From the NCBI RefSeq assembly GCF_024160145.1, contig NZ_JAMYWQ010000015.1:1-64000 (forward strand): DNA of 64,000 nucleotides, written 5' to 3'. The notes under the pieces were generated by a model. The model made no database searches. It was not told the origin of the DNA and saw nothing but the letters and a program-made list of their open reading frames with translations. Shown here in pieces: positions 54,853 to 64,000 of this stretch (the stretch's first letter is position 1; the number at the start of each line of letters is the position of its first letter). This stretch comes from Serratia nevei. GTDB lineage: Bacteria > Pseudomonadota > Gammaproteobacteria > Enterobacterales > Enterobacteriaceae. The translations under genes and the position numbers were made by a program.

Positions 54853-55734
54853 ATGAAAGGTATTATTCTGGCCGGCGGTTCCGGCACGCGTCTGCATCCG
54901 ATTACTCGTGGTGTGTCCAAGCAACTGCTGCCGATCTACGACAAACCGATGATCTATTATCCGTTGTCGGTGCTGATGCTGGCGGGGATCCGTGATGTTT
55001 TGATCATTTCGACCCCGGAAGATTTGCCGTCCTTCGAACGTTTGTTGGGTAACGGCGAGCAGTTCGGCGTCAACCTCAGCTACGCCGAGCAACCTAAGCC
55101 GGAAGGCCTGGCGCAGGCGTTCCTGATCGGCGAGGAGTTTATCAACGGCGACTCTTGCTGCCTGGTGTTGGGGGATAACATTTTCTTCGGCCAGTCCTTC
55201 AGCCCGAAATTAAAAGCCGTGGCGGCCCGCACCGAAGGTGCCACCGTGTTCGGTTATCAGGTCATGGATCCTGAACGCTTTGGCGTGGTGGAGTTTGACG
55301 ACAATTTCCGCGCGCTGTCGATCGAAGAAAAGCCGAAGAAACCGAAATCCGATTGGGCGGTGACCGGCCTGTACTTCTACGATAGCCAGGTGGTGGAGTT
55401 CGCCAAGCAGGTGAAGCCTTCCGAGCGCGGCGAGCTGGAAATTACCAGCATCAACCAGATGTATCTGGAGCGCGGTGAACTGACCGTCGAGCTGCTGGGG
55501 CGTGGTTTCGCCTGGCTGGACACCGGCACCCACGACAGCCTGCTGGAAGCCAGCAGCTTTGTGCAGACGGTAGAAAAGCGTCAGGGCTTTAAAATCGCCT
55601 GTCTGGAAGAGATCGCCTGGCGCAATGGCTGGCTGGATGACAAGGGGCTGAAACGCGCCGCCAACTCGTTGTCCAAAACCGGCTACGGCAAGTATTTGTC
55701 GGATCTGTTGCATGTACGTCCACGCCACTATTGA
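54853..55734 (+). CDS. rffH: RffH, glucose-1-phosphate thymidylyltransferase
   Basis: Makes dTDP-glucose for the Fuc4NAc branch. 293 aa, same as E. coli. Nucleotidyltransferase motif [15 protein letters not shown], then [16 protein letters not shown] and [14 protein letters not shown] upstream; the longer frame from 54814 is rejected. Overlaps wecD by 23 bp. Confidence 0.95.
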   Translation: MKGIILAGGSGTRLHPITRGVSKQLLPIYDKPMIYYPLSVLMLAGIRDVLIISTPEDLPSFERLLGNGEQFGVNLSYAEQPKPEGLAQAFLIGEEFINGDSCCLVLGDNIFFGQSFSPKLKAVAARTEGATVFGYQVMDPERFGVVEFDDNFRALSIEEKPKKPKSDWAVTGLYFYDSQVVEFAKQVKPSERGELEITSINQMYLERGELTVELLGRGFAWLDTGTHDSLLEASSFVQTVEKRQGFKIACLEEIAWRNGWLDDKGLKRAANSLSKTGYGKYLSDLLHVRPRHY

Positions 55735-56443
55735 GCCTTTGCCGTGGGAAAGCGAGTTTTTCGCGCTGGACAGCGCGAAACTCAGCTTCTCCCCTTCGGC
55801 CCCGGCGCTTGCCGAGGCCGATTTGGCGGCTTACGCCCTGGTACAGGCAAAAATCCCCGCTCAGCATCTGGCGTTGGCGGATGGCCTGGCAGATTTGGGA
55901 TTCCGCCTGGCTGAGGGCGAGGTCGATTTGGTTCTGGATCTCGAGAGCGGCCGAGCGGGTGAGCCCGGCGGCGGTGCTCAGCCTTCCCGTCTGGCGACCG
56001 AGGCCGATATCCCGGCATTGCGCGCCGCGGCGGCTCAGGCGTTCACCGTCAGCCGCTTTCGTGCGCCCTGGTATCAACCTGATGACAGCGGCCGGTTTTA
56101 TGCCTTGTGGATCGAAAAGGCCGTTCTGGGCGCCTTCGATCACCAGTGTCTGTTGGCGCTGGACGAACAGGGGCAGCCAGAGGGATTCGTCAGCCTGCGT
56201 AATCTGGGCGAGCGGGAAACGCGCATCGGCCTGCTGGCGGCTTTTCCCGGCGCATCCGGCCGCGGCATTGGCTCCAGGCTGATGGCGGCGGCGATCGCCG
56301 ACTGTCGGCGTCAGGGCATGCAGCGTCTGCGGGTGGCAACCCAGGCAGGCAATACCGCCGCATTACGACTCTATCAACGACAGGGTGCCGTGATTGAAAG
56401 CACCGCATACTGGTTATACAGAGGTAGACATGATTCCATTTAA
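55712..56443 (+). CDS. wecD: WecD, dTDP-fucosamine acetyltransferase (GNAT)
   Basis: Acetylates dTDP-Fuc4N. 243 aa (E. coli 224); the extra length is mostly a Gly/Ala-rich linker (about 80-95) and the C-terminus. GNAT acetyl-CoA loop [11 protein letters not shown]; conserved [21 protein letters not shown] and [19 protein letters not shown]. Least conserved gene of the cluster. Overlaps wecE by 14 bp. Confidence 0.88.
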   Translation: MYVHATIEPLPWESEFFALDSAKLSFSPSAPALAEADLAAYALVQAKIPAQHLALADGLADLGFRLAEGEVDLVLDLESGRAGEPGGGAQPSRLATEADIPALRAAAAQAFTVSRFRAPWYQPDDSGRFYALWIEKAVLGAFDHQCLLALDEQGQPEGFVSLRNLGERETRIGLLAAFPGASGRGIGSRLMAAAIADCRRQGMQRLRVATQAGNTAALRLYQRQGAVIESTAYWLYRGRHDSI

Positions 56444-57560
56444 CGCTCCACCGGTTGTTGGCACTGAACTGGAATATATGCAGGCTGCCATGGGCAGCGG
56501 CAAGTTGTGCGGCGACGGCGGCTTTACCCGACGCTGCCAGCAGTGGATGGAACAGCGTTTCGGCAGCGCGAAAGTGTTGCTGACGCCTTCCTGCACCGCG
56601 TCGCTGGAAATGGCCGCCATCCTGCTGGATATTCAGCCGGGTGATGAAGTGATCATGCCGAGCTTTACCTTCGTTTCAACCGCCAACGCTTTTGTGCTGC
56701 GTGGCGCCAAAGTGGTGTTCGTCGATCTGCGCCCGGACACCATGAACATCGATGAAACCAAAATCGAAGCGGCGATCACCGATAAAACCCGCGCGATCGT
56801 GCCGGTGCATTACGCCGGCGTTGCCTGCGAGATGGATACCATCATGGCGCTGGCGAAGAAATATAACCTGTTCGTGGTGGAAGACGCCGCGCAGGGCGTG
56901 ATGTCGTCCTATAAAGGCAAGGCATTGGGCACCATTGGCCATATCGGCTGCTTCAGCTTCCATGAAACCAAAAACTACACCGCCGGTGGCGAAGGTGGTG
57001 CGACGCTGGTGAACGATCCGGCCCTGGTCGATCGGGCGGAAGTGATCCGCGAGAAGGGCACCAACCGCAGTCAGTTCTTCCGCGGTCAGGTGGACAAATA
57101 CACCTGGCGCGACATCGGCTCCAGCTATCTGATGTCTGATCTGCAGGCCGCCTACCTGTGGGGCCAGCTGGAAGTGGCGGAACGCATCAACCTGCGCCGT
57201 TTGGCGCTGTGGCAGAAGTACTATGACAGCTTCTTGCCGCTGGCGAAGGCCGGCCGCATCGAACTGCCGAGCGTGCCGGCAGAGTGTGTGCACAACGCGC
57301 ACATGTTCTACATCAAACTGCGCGATATCGACGACCGCACCGCTTTTATCGACTACCTGAAGGAAGCCGAAATCATGGCGGTGTTCCACTATATCCCGCT
57401 GCATGACTGCCCGGCCGGCGAACAGTTCGGTCGCTTTGCCGGCGAAGACCGTTACACCACGCAGGAAAGCGCGCGCCTGGTGCGCTTGCCGCTGTTCTAC
57501 AATATGTCCGATGTCAATCAGCGTACGGTAATCAATACCATTCTGAGCTTCTTCGCCTGA
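56430..57560 (+). CDS. wecE: WecE, dTDP-4-keto-6-deoxyglucose transaminase
   Basis: PLP enzyme of the DegT/DnrJ family that makes dTDP-Fuc4N. 376 aa from ATG 56430 (SD GAGG), as in E. coli. PLP lysine Lys181 in FHETKNYTAGGEGG; EDAAQGVMSSYKGK. One bp before wzxE. Confidence 0.94.
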   Translation: MIPFNAPPVVGTELEYMQAAMGSGKLCGDGGFTRRCQQWMEQRFGSAKVLLTPSCTASLEMAAILLDIQPGDEVIMPSFTFVSTANAFVLRGAKVVFVDLRPDTMNIDETKIEAAITDKTRAIVPVHYAGVACEMDTIMALAKKYNLFVVEDAAQGVMSSYKGKALGTIGHIGCFSFHETKNYTAGGEGGATLVNDPALVDRAEVIREKGTNRSQFFRGQVDKYTWRDIGSSYLMSDLQAAYLWGQLEVAERINLRRLALWQKYYDSFLPLAKAGRIELPSVPAECVHNAHMFYIKLRDIDDRTAFIDYLKEAEIMAVFHYIPLHDCPAGEQFGRFAGEDRYTTQESARLVRLPLFYNMSDVNQRTVINTILSFFA

Positions 57561-57561
57561 T

Positions 57562-58812
57562 ATGTCGTTGGCAAAAGCGTCGATATGGACTGCCGGCTCC
57601 ACGCTGATCAAAATCGGGGTGGGGCTGTTGGTGGTGAAACTGCTGGCGGTGGCATTTGGCCCCAGCGGGGTGGGGCAGGCGGGTAACTTTCGCCAGTTGA
57701 TCACCGTGCTGGGCGTGCTGTCCGGCGCGGGCATTTTTAACGGCGTCACCAAGTATGTGGCGGAGCACCACCAGGATCCGCAGCGTCTGCGGCTGGCGGT
57801 CGGCACCGCGTCAAGCATCGTACTGGGTTTTTCGACCCTGCTGGCGCTGGTGTTTCTGTTTGCCGCCGAGCCTATCAGCATCGGGCTGTTCGGGCATGCC
57901 GATTACGTCGGCGTGGTGCGTGCCGTGGCCTTCATCCAGATGGGCATCGCCTACGCCAACCTGTTTATGGCGGTGCTGAAAGGCTATCGCGACGCGATGG
58001 GCAATGCGCTGGCGGTGATCGGCGGCAGCCTGATTGGCGTGGTGGCTTATTACCTGTGTTTCAAGCTGGGCGGCTATGAAGGCGCGCTGGCGGGGCTGGC
58101 GTTGGTGCCGGCGCTGGTGGTGTTGCCGGCCGGGCTGATGCTGTGGCGGCGTAAAACGCTGCCGCTGCGTTATCTGGCGCCGCGCTGGGACAAGCTGGTG
58201 GCCGGCAACCTCGGCAAATTCACCCTCATGGCGTTGATCACCTCGGTGACGCTGCCGGTGGCTTACGTGATGATGCGTAACCTGCTGGCCGCCCATTACG
58301 GTTGGGATGAGGTGGGGATTTGGCAGGGCGTCAGCAGCATTTCCGATGCCTATCTGCAGTTTATCACCGCCTCGTTTACCGTCTATCTGCTGCCGACGCT
58401 GTCGCGGCTGACGGATAAGGGCGCCATCTCACGAGAGATCGTGCGTTCGCTGAAATTTGTGCTGCCGGCGGTAGCGGCGGCGAGCTTTACGGTTTGGGTG
58501 TTGCGCGATTTCGCCATTTGGCTGTTGTTCTCGGACAAATTCGTCGCCATGCGCGATCTGTTCGCCTGGCAGTTGGTGGGCGACGTGCTGAAAGTCGGGG
58601 CTTATGTGTTCGGCTATCTGGTGATCGCCAAAGCGTCGCTGCGTTTTTATATCCTGACGGAAGTCAGCCAGTTTCTGCTGCTGACGCTGTTCTCGCACTG
58701 GCTTATCCCGCTGCATGGCGCGCTGGGGGCGGCTCAGGCCTATATGGCAACCTACATCGTGTATTTCACGCTCTGTAGCTGCGTGTTTCTTATTTATCGT
58801 AGACGAGTATGA
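57562..58812 (+). CDS. wzxE: WzxE, ECA lipid III flippase
   Basis: MATE/PST-type flippase moving the undecaprenyl-linked trisaccharide across the inner membrane. 416 aa, twelve predicted membrane segments, strongly similar to E. coli WzxE (MSLAKAS..., [40 protein letters not shown]-like region). Overlaps wecF by 4 bp. Confidence 0.92.
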   Translation: MSLAKASIWTAGSTLIKIGVGLLVVKLLAVAFGPSGVGQAGNFRQLITVLGVLSGAGIFNGVTKYVAEHHQDPQRLRLAVGTASSIVLGFSTLLALVFLFAAEPISIGLFGHADYVGVVRAVAFIQMGIAYANLFMAVLKGYRDAMGNALAVIGGSLIGVVAYYLCFKLGGYEGALAGLALVPALVVLPAGLMLWRRKTLPLRYLAPRWDKLVAGNLGKFTLMALITSVTLPVAYVMMRNLLAAHYGWDEVGIWQGVSSISDAYLQFITASFTVYLLPTLSRLTDKGAISREIVRSLKFVLPAVAAASFTVWVLRDFAIWLLFSDKFVAMRDLFAWQLVGDVLKVGAYVFGYLVIAKASLRFYILTEVSQFLLLTLFSHWLIPLHGALGAAQAYMATYIVYFTLCSCVFLIYRRRV

Positions 58813-59894
58813 CCACACTGATTCACGTTCTGGGATCCGATATCCCGCATCATAACCAGACGGTGCTGCGCTTCTTCAACGACGTGCTGGCGCCGCGTCT
58901 GCCGGCTGAGCAGACGCGGCATTTTATGGTGGCGGCCAGGGATGTGGCGGCACTGGGGGATTTCCCTGCCCTGAACATTGAGCCTTACGCGGACAAGAAA
59001 AGCCTGGCGGCAGCGGTGATCGCCCGCGCGCAGGCCGATCGCGATGCGCGCTTCTTCCTGCACGGCCAGTTCAATCCGGGGCTGTGGCTGGCGCTGCTGA
59101 GCGGCAAGATCAAGGCGCGTCAGGTCAGTTGGCATATCTGGGGCGCCGATCTGTATGAAGACGCTACCAGTTGGAAATTCCGGCTGTTCTATCTGCTGCG
59201 CCGTATTGCACAGGGGCGAGTGGGGAACGTGTTCGCCACCCGCGGCGACGTGATTCACTATCAGCAGCGCCATGCGCGGGTGCCGGCTTCGCTGCTGTAC
59301 TTCCCGACCCGTATGGATCCGGCGCTGACCGACGTTCACGTCGAGAAAAACCTGGCCGGGCCAATGACGATTCTGGTGGGCAATTCCGGCGATCGCAGCA
59401 ATCGACATATCGAAGCGCTGCAGGCGATACATCAACAGTTCGGTGCCGACGTGCGCGTGATCCTGCCGATGGGCTATCCGGCCGACAACGATGCTTACAT
59501 CGAGCAGGTACGCGCCGCCGGGTTGCCGCTGTTCGGCGAGAAAAACCTGCAGCTGCTCACGCAGCAGGTGGCGTTTGAGGACTACCTCAATATGCTGCGC
59601 GCCTGCGATCTCGGCTATTTCATTTTCAATCGCCAGCAGGGTATTGGCACCCTGTGCCTGCTGATTCAGTTCGGCGTGCCTTTCGTGCTCAGCCGGCAAA
59701 ACCCGTTCTGGCAGGATTTGGCGGAACAGCGCCTGCCGGTGCTGTTCTACGGCGATTCGCTGGACGAGGCGGTGGTGCGCGAAGCGCAGCGCCAGCTGGC
59801 GGCGGTGGATAAACAGGCGATCGCCTTCTTCAATCCGAACTATGTCGACGGCTGGCGGCAAGCCCTGGCGCTGGCGGCGGGAGAGAGCTCATGA
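58809..59894 (+). CDS. wecF: WecF, Fuc4NAc transferase
   Basis: Adds Fuc4NAc to lipid II to complete the ECA repeat unit. 361 aa, begins [23 protein letters not shown]. Contains [14 protein letters not shown] and [15 protein letters not shown] as in E. coli WecF (GT56). Peripheral, cytoplasmic side. Overlaps wzyE by 4 bp. Confidence 0.92.
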   Translation: MTTLIHVLGSDIPHHNQTVLRFFNDVLAPRLPAEQTRHFMVAARDVAALGDFPALNIEPYADKKSLAAAVIARAQADRDARFFLHGQFNPGLWLALLSGKIKARQVSWHIWGADLYEDATSWKFRLFYLLRRIAQGRVGNVFATRGDVIHYQQRHARVPASLLYFPTRMDPALTDVHVEKNLAGPMTILVGNSGDRSNRHIEALQAIHQQFGADVRVILPMGYPADNDAYIEQVRAAGLPLFGEKNLQLLTQQVAFEDYLNMLRACDLGYFIFNRQQGIGTLCLLIQFGVPFVLSRQNPFWQDLAEQRLPVLFYGDSLDEAVVREAQRQLAAVDKQAIAFFNPNYVDGWRQALALAAGESS

Positions 59895-61258
59895 CGTTGG
59901 CGCAATTCGGCGGCCTGTTCGTCGTCTATCTGGTCAGCCTGACGTTTATCCTGACGCTGACCTACCAGGAGTTTCGGCGCGTGCGCTTTAACTTCAACGT
60001 CTTTTTCTCGCTGCTGTATTTGCTGACGTTTTATTTCGGCTTCCCGCTGACCTGCCTGCTGGTGTTCCAGTTTGACGTCGAGGTGGTGCCGGTAGAGTTT
60101 CTGCTGTACGCCCTGCTGTCGGCGACGGCGTTTTACGCCATCTATTATGTCACCTACAAGACGCGGCTGCGTAAACGCCGCACAGAGCCGCGTGCGGCGC
60201 TGTTCACCATGAACCGGGTCGAGACCCATATTACCTGGGTGCTGCTGGCGCTGGTGGCGATTGGCACCGTGGGGATGTTCTTCATGCAGAATGGCTTCCT
60301 GCTGTTCAAGCTCAATTCCTACAGCCAGATCTTCTCCAGCGACGTTTCCGGCGTGGCGCTCAAGCGGTTCTTCTACTTCTTCATTCCGGCGATGCTGGTG
60401 GTCTATTTCCTGCGGCAGGATCTGCGCGCCTGGTTCTTGTTCCTGGTGGCGACGGTGGCGTTCGGCATTCTGACCTACGTGATCGTCGGCGGCACCCGCG
60501 CCAACATCATCATTGCCTTTGCGCTGTTCCTGTTTATCGGCATCGTGCGCGGCTGGATCACGCTGTGGATGCTGGCGGCGGCGGGCATAGTCGGCGTGGT
60601 CGGCATGTTCTGGCTGGCGTTGAAGCGCTACAGCCTGGACGTCAGCGGCGCGGAGGCGTTTTATACCTTCCTCTACCTGACCCGCGATACCTTCTCGCCG
60701 TGGGAAAACCTGGCGCTGCTGCTGCAAAATTACGACAAGATCGATTTCCAGGGCCTGGCGCCGATCGTGCGTGATTTCTACGTCTTTATCCCGACCTGGC
60801 TATGGCCGGGCCGGCCGGACGTGGTGCTGAACTCGGCCAACTATTTCACCTGGGAAGTGCTGAACAACCATTCCGGGCTGGCGATTTCACCGACGCTGAT
60901 CGGTTCGCTGGTGGTGATGGGCGGCGCGCTGTTTATTCCGCTCGGCGCGATTTTGGTGGGTATGATCATCAAGTGGTTCGACTGGCTGTACGAGTTGGGC
61001 AGGGCCGAACCGAACCGTTATAAGGCGGCTATCCTGCAAGGGTTCTGCTTTGGCGCGGTGTTCAACATGATTGTGTTGGCGCGCGAAGGGGTGGATTCGT
61101 TCGTGTCGCGCGTGGTGTTCTTCTGCATTATTTTCGGCGCCTGTCTGGTGCTGGCGAAGTTGCTGTATTGGCTGTTCGATACCGCCGGGCTGATCAGGGC
61201 CAGGGTCACGCGCGCTCGCGCGCTGGCGTCTGTGCCTCGGGCGAACGGTCTTTTGTAA
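59891..61258 (+). CDS. wzyE: WzyE, ECA polymerase
   Basis: Integral membrane polymerase, 455 aa, very hydrophobic with ten or more membrane segments. Typical stretch [19 protein letters not shown] and periplasmic loop [24 protein letters not shown]-like part (PTWLWPGRP). Stop TAA 15 bp before wecG. Confidence 0.9.
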   Translation: MTLAQFGGLFVVYLVSLTFILTLTYQEFRRVRFNFNVFFSLLYLLTFYFGFPLTCLLVFQFDVEVVPVEFLLYALLSATAFYAIYYVTYKTRLRKRRTEPRAALFTMNRVETHITWVLLALVAIGTVGMFFMQNGFLLFKLNSYSQIFSSDVSGVALKRFFYFFIPAMLVVYFLRQDLRAWFLFLVATVAFGILTYVIVGGTRANIIIAFALFLFIGIVRGWITLWMLAAAGIVGVVGMFWLALKRYSLDVSGAEAFYTFLYLTRDTFSPWENLALLLQNYDKIDFQGLAPIVRDFYVFIPTWLWPGRPDVVLNSANYFTWEVLNNHSGLAISPTLIGSLVVMGGALFIPLGAILVGMIIKWFDWLYELGRAEPNRYKAAILQGFCFGAVFNMIVLAREGVDSFVSRVVFFCIIFGACLVLAKLLYWLFDTAGLIRARVTRARALASVPRANGLL

Positions 61259-61272
61259 GGGTAATGAGAACG

Positions 61273-62013
61273 ATGGAAGCAAAGATTTCGGTGCCGCAGT
61301 ATGAGCTGCGCGGTTTCAGCCTGTGGGGCTTTCGCGATATGGCGCACTGCATGGACTTTTTGTTCGACGGCGGCCGGGTAAAACAGGGCACGTTGGTAGC
61401 CATGAACGCGGAAAAGATCCTGAAGGCGGAAGAGGACCCGGCGCTGCATGCGTTGCTGGATGAGGCGGAGTTCAAGTACGCCGACGGCATCAGCATGGTG
61501 CGTTCGATTCGCCGCAAATACCCGGCGGCGGAGGTGTCGCGCGTTGCGGGCGCCGATTTGTGGGAAGCCTTGATGCAGCGCGCCGGCCGTGAAGGCACGC
61601 CGGTCTTCCTGGTCGGTGGCAAGCCGGAGGTCTTGGCGCAAACCGAGCAGAAGCTGCGCAGCCAGTGGAACGTCAACCTGGTGGGCAGCCAGGACGGCTA
61701 TTTCAAACCGGATCAGCGAGACGTTCTGTTCGAGCGCATTCGCGCCAGCGGCGCCGCTATCGTGACGGTGGCGATGGGATCGCCGAAGCAGGAGATTCTG
61801 ATGCGCGACTGCCGCAAGGTGCATCCGCAGGCGCTGTATATGGGCGTGGGGGGCACCTACGACGTGTTTACCGGCCATGTGAAGCGGGCGCCCAAAGTGT
61901 GGCAGAACCTCGGTCTGGAATGGCTCTACCGCCTGCTCAGCCAGCCCAGCCGCATCGGTCGGCAGTTGAAGCTGTTGAAGTTTGTCGGTTATTACTACAG
62001 CGGCAAAATGTAA
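61273..62013 (+). CDS. wecG: WecG, UDP-ManNAcA transferase
   Basis: Adds ManNAcA to lipid I to form ECA lipid II (GT26, WecG/TagA/CpsF). 246 aa from ATG 61273, aligning residue for residue with the E. coli start and length; ATG 61264 (249 aa) is the alternative. Motifs: [25 protein letters not shown], and [18 protein letters not shown]. Last gene of the ECA cluster. Confidence 0.93.
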   Translation: MEAKISVPQYELRGFSLWGFRDMAHCMDFLFDGGRVKQGTLVAMNAEKILKAEEDPALHALLDEAEFKYADGISMVRSIRRKYPAAEVSRVAGADLWEALMQRAGREGTPVFLVGGKPEVLAQTEQKLRSQWNVNLVGSQDGYFKPDQRDVLFERIRASGAAIVTVAMGSPKQEILMRDCRKVHPQALYMGVGGTYDVFTGHVKRAPKVWQNLGLEWLYRLLSQPSRIGRQLKLLKFVGYYYSGKM

Positions 62014-62021
62014 CCCCCCAT

Positions 62022-62050
62022 CCGGGGCGGAAAGTGCCGTTCCGCTCCGG
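62022..62050 (+). terminator. Hairpin terminating the ECA cluster
   Basis: CCGGGGCGGAA (62022-62032) pairs with TTCCGCTCCGG (62040-62050) apart from one G-T; TTT follows. Short T run, so efficiency is uncertain. Confidence 0.6.
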
Positions 62051-62378
62051 TTTGCTGTACCAATAATCTGCTTTTGCGCATTTATCCCGCATATCTATAA
62101 CCCCCGGCCCTAAACGTCGCTGCATTTATTCCATAAAGTTTTAAATTGCGGTTTGCTTATAGCGGCGAAATGCGAAACGATACCGCCCGGAAATTATCCC
62201 TGGCCGCTGAAGCCTGATGCGACAGCGCTGAACGACGTTCTTCTCACGGTAACTTCGCTCCGACTACCCGTTGATGCCAACCCGATCGGCAGGGGATGAT
62301 TTATTCTTTTAATAATGACAATAACGACCGGCAGCGGCCGGCAGGCAAACACAACCCGAGAAAAATTATTGAGGACTT
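62051..62378 (+). other. Upstream region of the yifK-type permease
   Basis: About 330 bp without a gene. It contains AT-rich and GC-rich patches and a CCGGC repeat-rich piece around 62330-62343. The end carries the CA-rich leader element and GAGG ribosome-binding site. The small frame at 62296-62499 overlaps the real gene out of frame and is rejected. No promoter can be fixed. Confidence 0.45.
62347..62357 (+). promoter_or_regulatory. Possible GcvB target in the yifK leader
   Basis: AAACACAACCC lies 21 bp before the ATG. yifK is a known GcvB target in Salmonella, repressed through a CA-rich leader, so this is the likely equivalent site. Confidence 0.5.
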
Positions 62379-63782
62379 ATGGCACACAAAGAGAAACCGC
62401 AAGGGCTACACCGGGGCCTTGAGGCCCGGCACATCGAGCTTATCGCTCTGGGGGGCACCATCGGCGTGGGCCTGTTTATGGGCTCGGCCAGTACGCTGAA
62501 GTGGGCGGGGCCGTCGGTGCTGCTGGCTTACATCATCGCCGGGCTGTTCGTGTTCTTCATTATGCGTTCGATGGGGGAAATGCTGTTCCTCGAGCCGGTT
62601 GCTGGGTCGTTTGCCGTTTACGCCCATAAGTACATGAATCCCTATTTCGGTTACCTGACCGCCTGGGGCTACTGGTTTATGTGGATTGCCGTCGGCATTT
62701 CGGAGATCACCGCCATCGGGGTGTATGTGCAGTTCTGGTTCCCGGAAATACCGCAGTGGGTGCCGGCGCTGATCGCCGTGGCGATGGTGGCGCTGGCCAA
62801 CCTGGCGGCGGTGCGCCTGTACGGTGAACTGGAGTTCTGGTTCGCCATGATCAAGGTGACCACCATCATCGTGATGATTCTGGTGGGGCTGGGGGTGATC
62901 TTCTTCGGCTTCGGCAATGGCGGTGAACCTATCGGTTTCGCCAATCTGACGGCGCACGGCGGCTTCTTTGCCGGCGGTTGGAAAGGCTTCCTGTTCGCGC
63001 TGTGCATCGTGGTGGCGTCCTATCAGGGGGTGGAGCTGGTGGGCATCACCGCCGGGGAAGCCAAGAACCCGCAGGTAACGCTGAAACGCGCGATCAACAA
63101 TATCCTGTGGCGCATCCTGATCTTCTATGTCGGCGCGATCTTCGTCATCGTCACCATCTTCCCGTGGAACGGCATCGGCACCACCGGCAGCCCGTTTGTG
63201 CTGACCTTCGCCAAGATCGGCATCGTTGCCGCCGCCGGCATCATCAACTTCGTGGTGTTGACCGCCGCGCTCTCCGGCTGCAACAGCGGCATGTACAGCG
63301 GCGGCCGCATGCTGTACGCCCTGGCCAAGAACCGCCAGCTGCCGGCGGCGCTGACCAAGCTTTCCGCCAGCGGCGTGCCGGTGAACTGCATCGCCGTCAC
63401 CATCGGCTGCCTGTTGGTGGGTTCCGCGCTGAACTACATCATCCCGAATCCGGAACAGGTGTTCGTCTATGTCTACAGCGCCAGCGTGCTGCCGGGCATG
63501 GTGCCGTGGTTCGTGGTGCTGATAAGCCAACTCTATTTCCGCCGCGCCCATAAGGAAGCGATCAAAAATCACAGCTTTAAGTCGATCATGTTCCCGTATG
63601 TGAACTATCTGACCATCGCTTTTCTGATTTGCGTGCTGGTCGGCATGGGAATCAACCCGGATACGCGGATTTCCCTGCTGGTCGGGGCGATTTTCTTGGC
63701 CGGCGTCAGCCTGTGCTACTTCGCTTTCGGCATGCACAAAAAACATCATCCGGCTGAAAATCGGGTAGAAACGCGCCAATAA
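62379..63782 (+). CDS. yifK: YifK-type amino acid permease (threonine/serine)
   Basis: Amino acid-polyamine-organocation family symporter, 467 aa (E. coli YifK 461), twelve membrane segments. Conserved [27 protein letters not shown] and ITAGEAKNP. Closely similar to E. coli YifK, reported to carry threonine and serine. GAGG precedes the ATG. Position between the ECA cluster and argX tRNA is as in E. coli. Confidence 0.92.
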   Translation: MAHKEKPQGLHRGLEARHIELIALGGTIGVGLFMGSASTLKWAGPSVLLAYIIAGLFVFFIMRSMGEMLFLEPVAGSFAVYAHKYMNPYFGYLTAWGYWFMWIAVGISEITAIGVYVQFWFPEIPQWVPALIAVAMVALANLAAVRLYGELEFWFAMIKVTTIIVMILVGLGVIFFGFGNGGEPIGFANLTAHGGFFAGGWKGFLFALCIVVASYQGVELVGITAGEAKNPQVTLKRAINNILWRILIFYVGAIFVIVTIFPWNGIGTTGSPFVLTFAKIGIVAAAGIINFVVLTAALSGCNSGMYSGGRMLYALAKNRQLPAALTKLSASGVPVNCIAVTIGCLLVGSALNYIIPNPEQVFVYVYSASVLPGMVPWFVVLISQLYFRRAHKEAIKNHSFKSIMFPYVNYLTIAFLICVLVGMGINPDTRISLLVGAIFLAGVSLCYFAFGMHKKHHPAENRVETRQ

Positions 63783-63867
63783 ACGGTGAAAAGGGGCTAC
63801 GGAGTGCGCTTTTGTGCGCGGGAGTGAGCAAAGCGTAATCAAACGCGACATTTCTGCGAAAAAGCAC

Positions 63868-63896
63868 TAGACAGGATTGGCGTAAATCCGTAGTAT
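63868..63896 (+). promoter_or_regulatory. Promoter of tRNA-Arg
   Basis: -35 TAGACA (63868-63873), 17-bp spacer, -10 TAGTAT (63891-63896), then a C-rich discriminator, typical of stringently controlled tRNA promoters. The tRNA starts 21 bp after the -10. Confidence 0.7.
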
Positions 63897-63917
63897 CCCC
63901 TCCCGCAACGGCGCTAC

Positions 63918-63994
<77 letters not shown>

Positions 63995-64000
63995 TTAAGT

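Noticed and set aside
62296-62499. 67-codon frame before yifK
   Set aside because: Overlaps the start of yifK in another frame, and its own start lacks support.

Overview
The window is chromosomal DNA of an enterobacterium, almost certainly Serratia marcescens. The best evidence is the 563-residue secreted chitinase ChiA (catalytic Glu315 in DGVDIDWE), together with high GC content, a complete enterobacterial common antigen (ECA) cluster, and E. coli-like gene blocks throughout. No insertion sequence, prophage or CRISPR array was seen.

Layout. (1) 1-5363: aryl-beta-glucoside operon (bglF-type PTS permease, bglB-type phospho-beta-glucosidase, OprB-type porin) behind a textbook BglG-type RNA antiterminator site overlapping an intrinsic terminator; no antiterminator gene is in the window. 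(2) 5364-7159: a small HD hydrolase diverging from ohrR, then ohr; two copies of a shared palindromic motif probably mark OhrR operators. (3) 7334-12705: eptB (lipopolysaccharide phosphoethanolamine transferase) and uhpABC (glucose-6-phosphate sensing) without uhpT. (4) 12786-13116: tRNA-Pro(UGG), followed by a perfect 69-bp repeat of its 3' end plus terminator, with an array of compact hairpins in between. This is the most unusual stretch. (5) 13491-21530: chiA and the dipeptide transporter dppABCDF. (6) 21722-38074: complete cellulose locus, bcsEFG on the minus strand and bcsRQABZC on the plus strand, then the c-di-GMP phosphodiesterase gene hmsP. (7) 38348-41397: dctA and yhjJ. (8) 41423-48838: ppiC, rep, gppA, rhlB, trxA, rho. 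(9) 49088-62013: ECA cluster wecA-wzzE-wecBC-rffGH-wecDE-wzxE-wecF-wzyE-wecG. (10) 62379-63994: yifK-type amino acid permease and tRNA-Arg(CCG).

How it fits together. Compared with E. coli K-12, two distant blocks (eptB-tRNA-Pro-dpp-bcs-yhjK-dctA-yhjJ, and ppiC-rep-...-rho-wec-yifK-argX) are fused at about 41.4 kb, where yhjJ and ppiC converge on a GC hairpin. Surface biology dominates: lipopolysaccharide modification, cellulose made by BcsA/B/C and controlled by c-di-GMP (BcsA PilZ, BcsE, HmsP) with phosphoethanolamine added by BcsG, and ECA. Nutrient uptake (beta-glucosides, chitin products, peptides, C4-dicarboxylates, amino acids) fills the rest. Start sites were adjusted by ribosome-binding sites and homologue length; several genes probably use TTG or GTG. 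Family names rest on recognising sequence motifs and remembered homologues; no database search was run.
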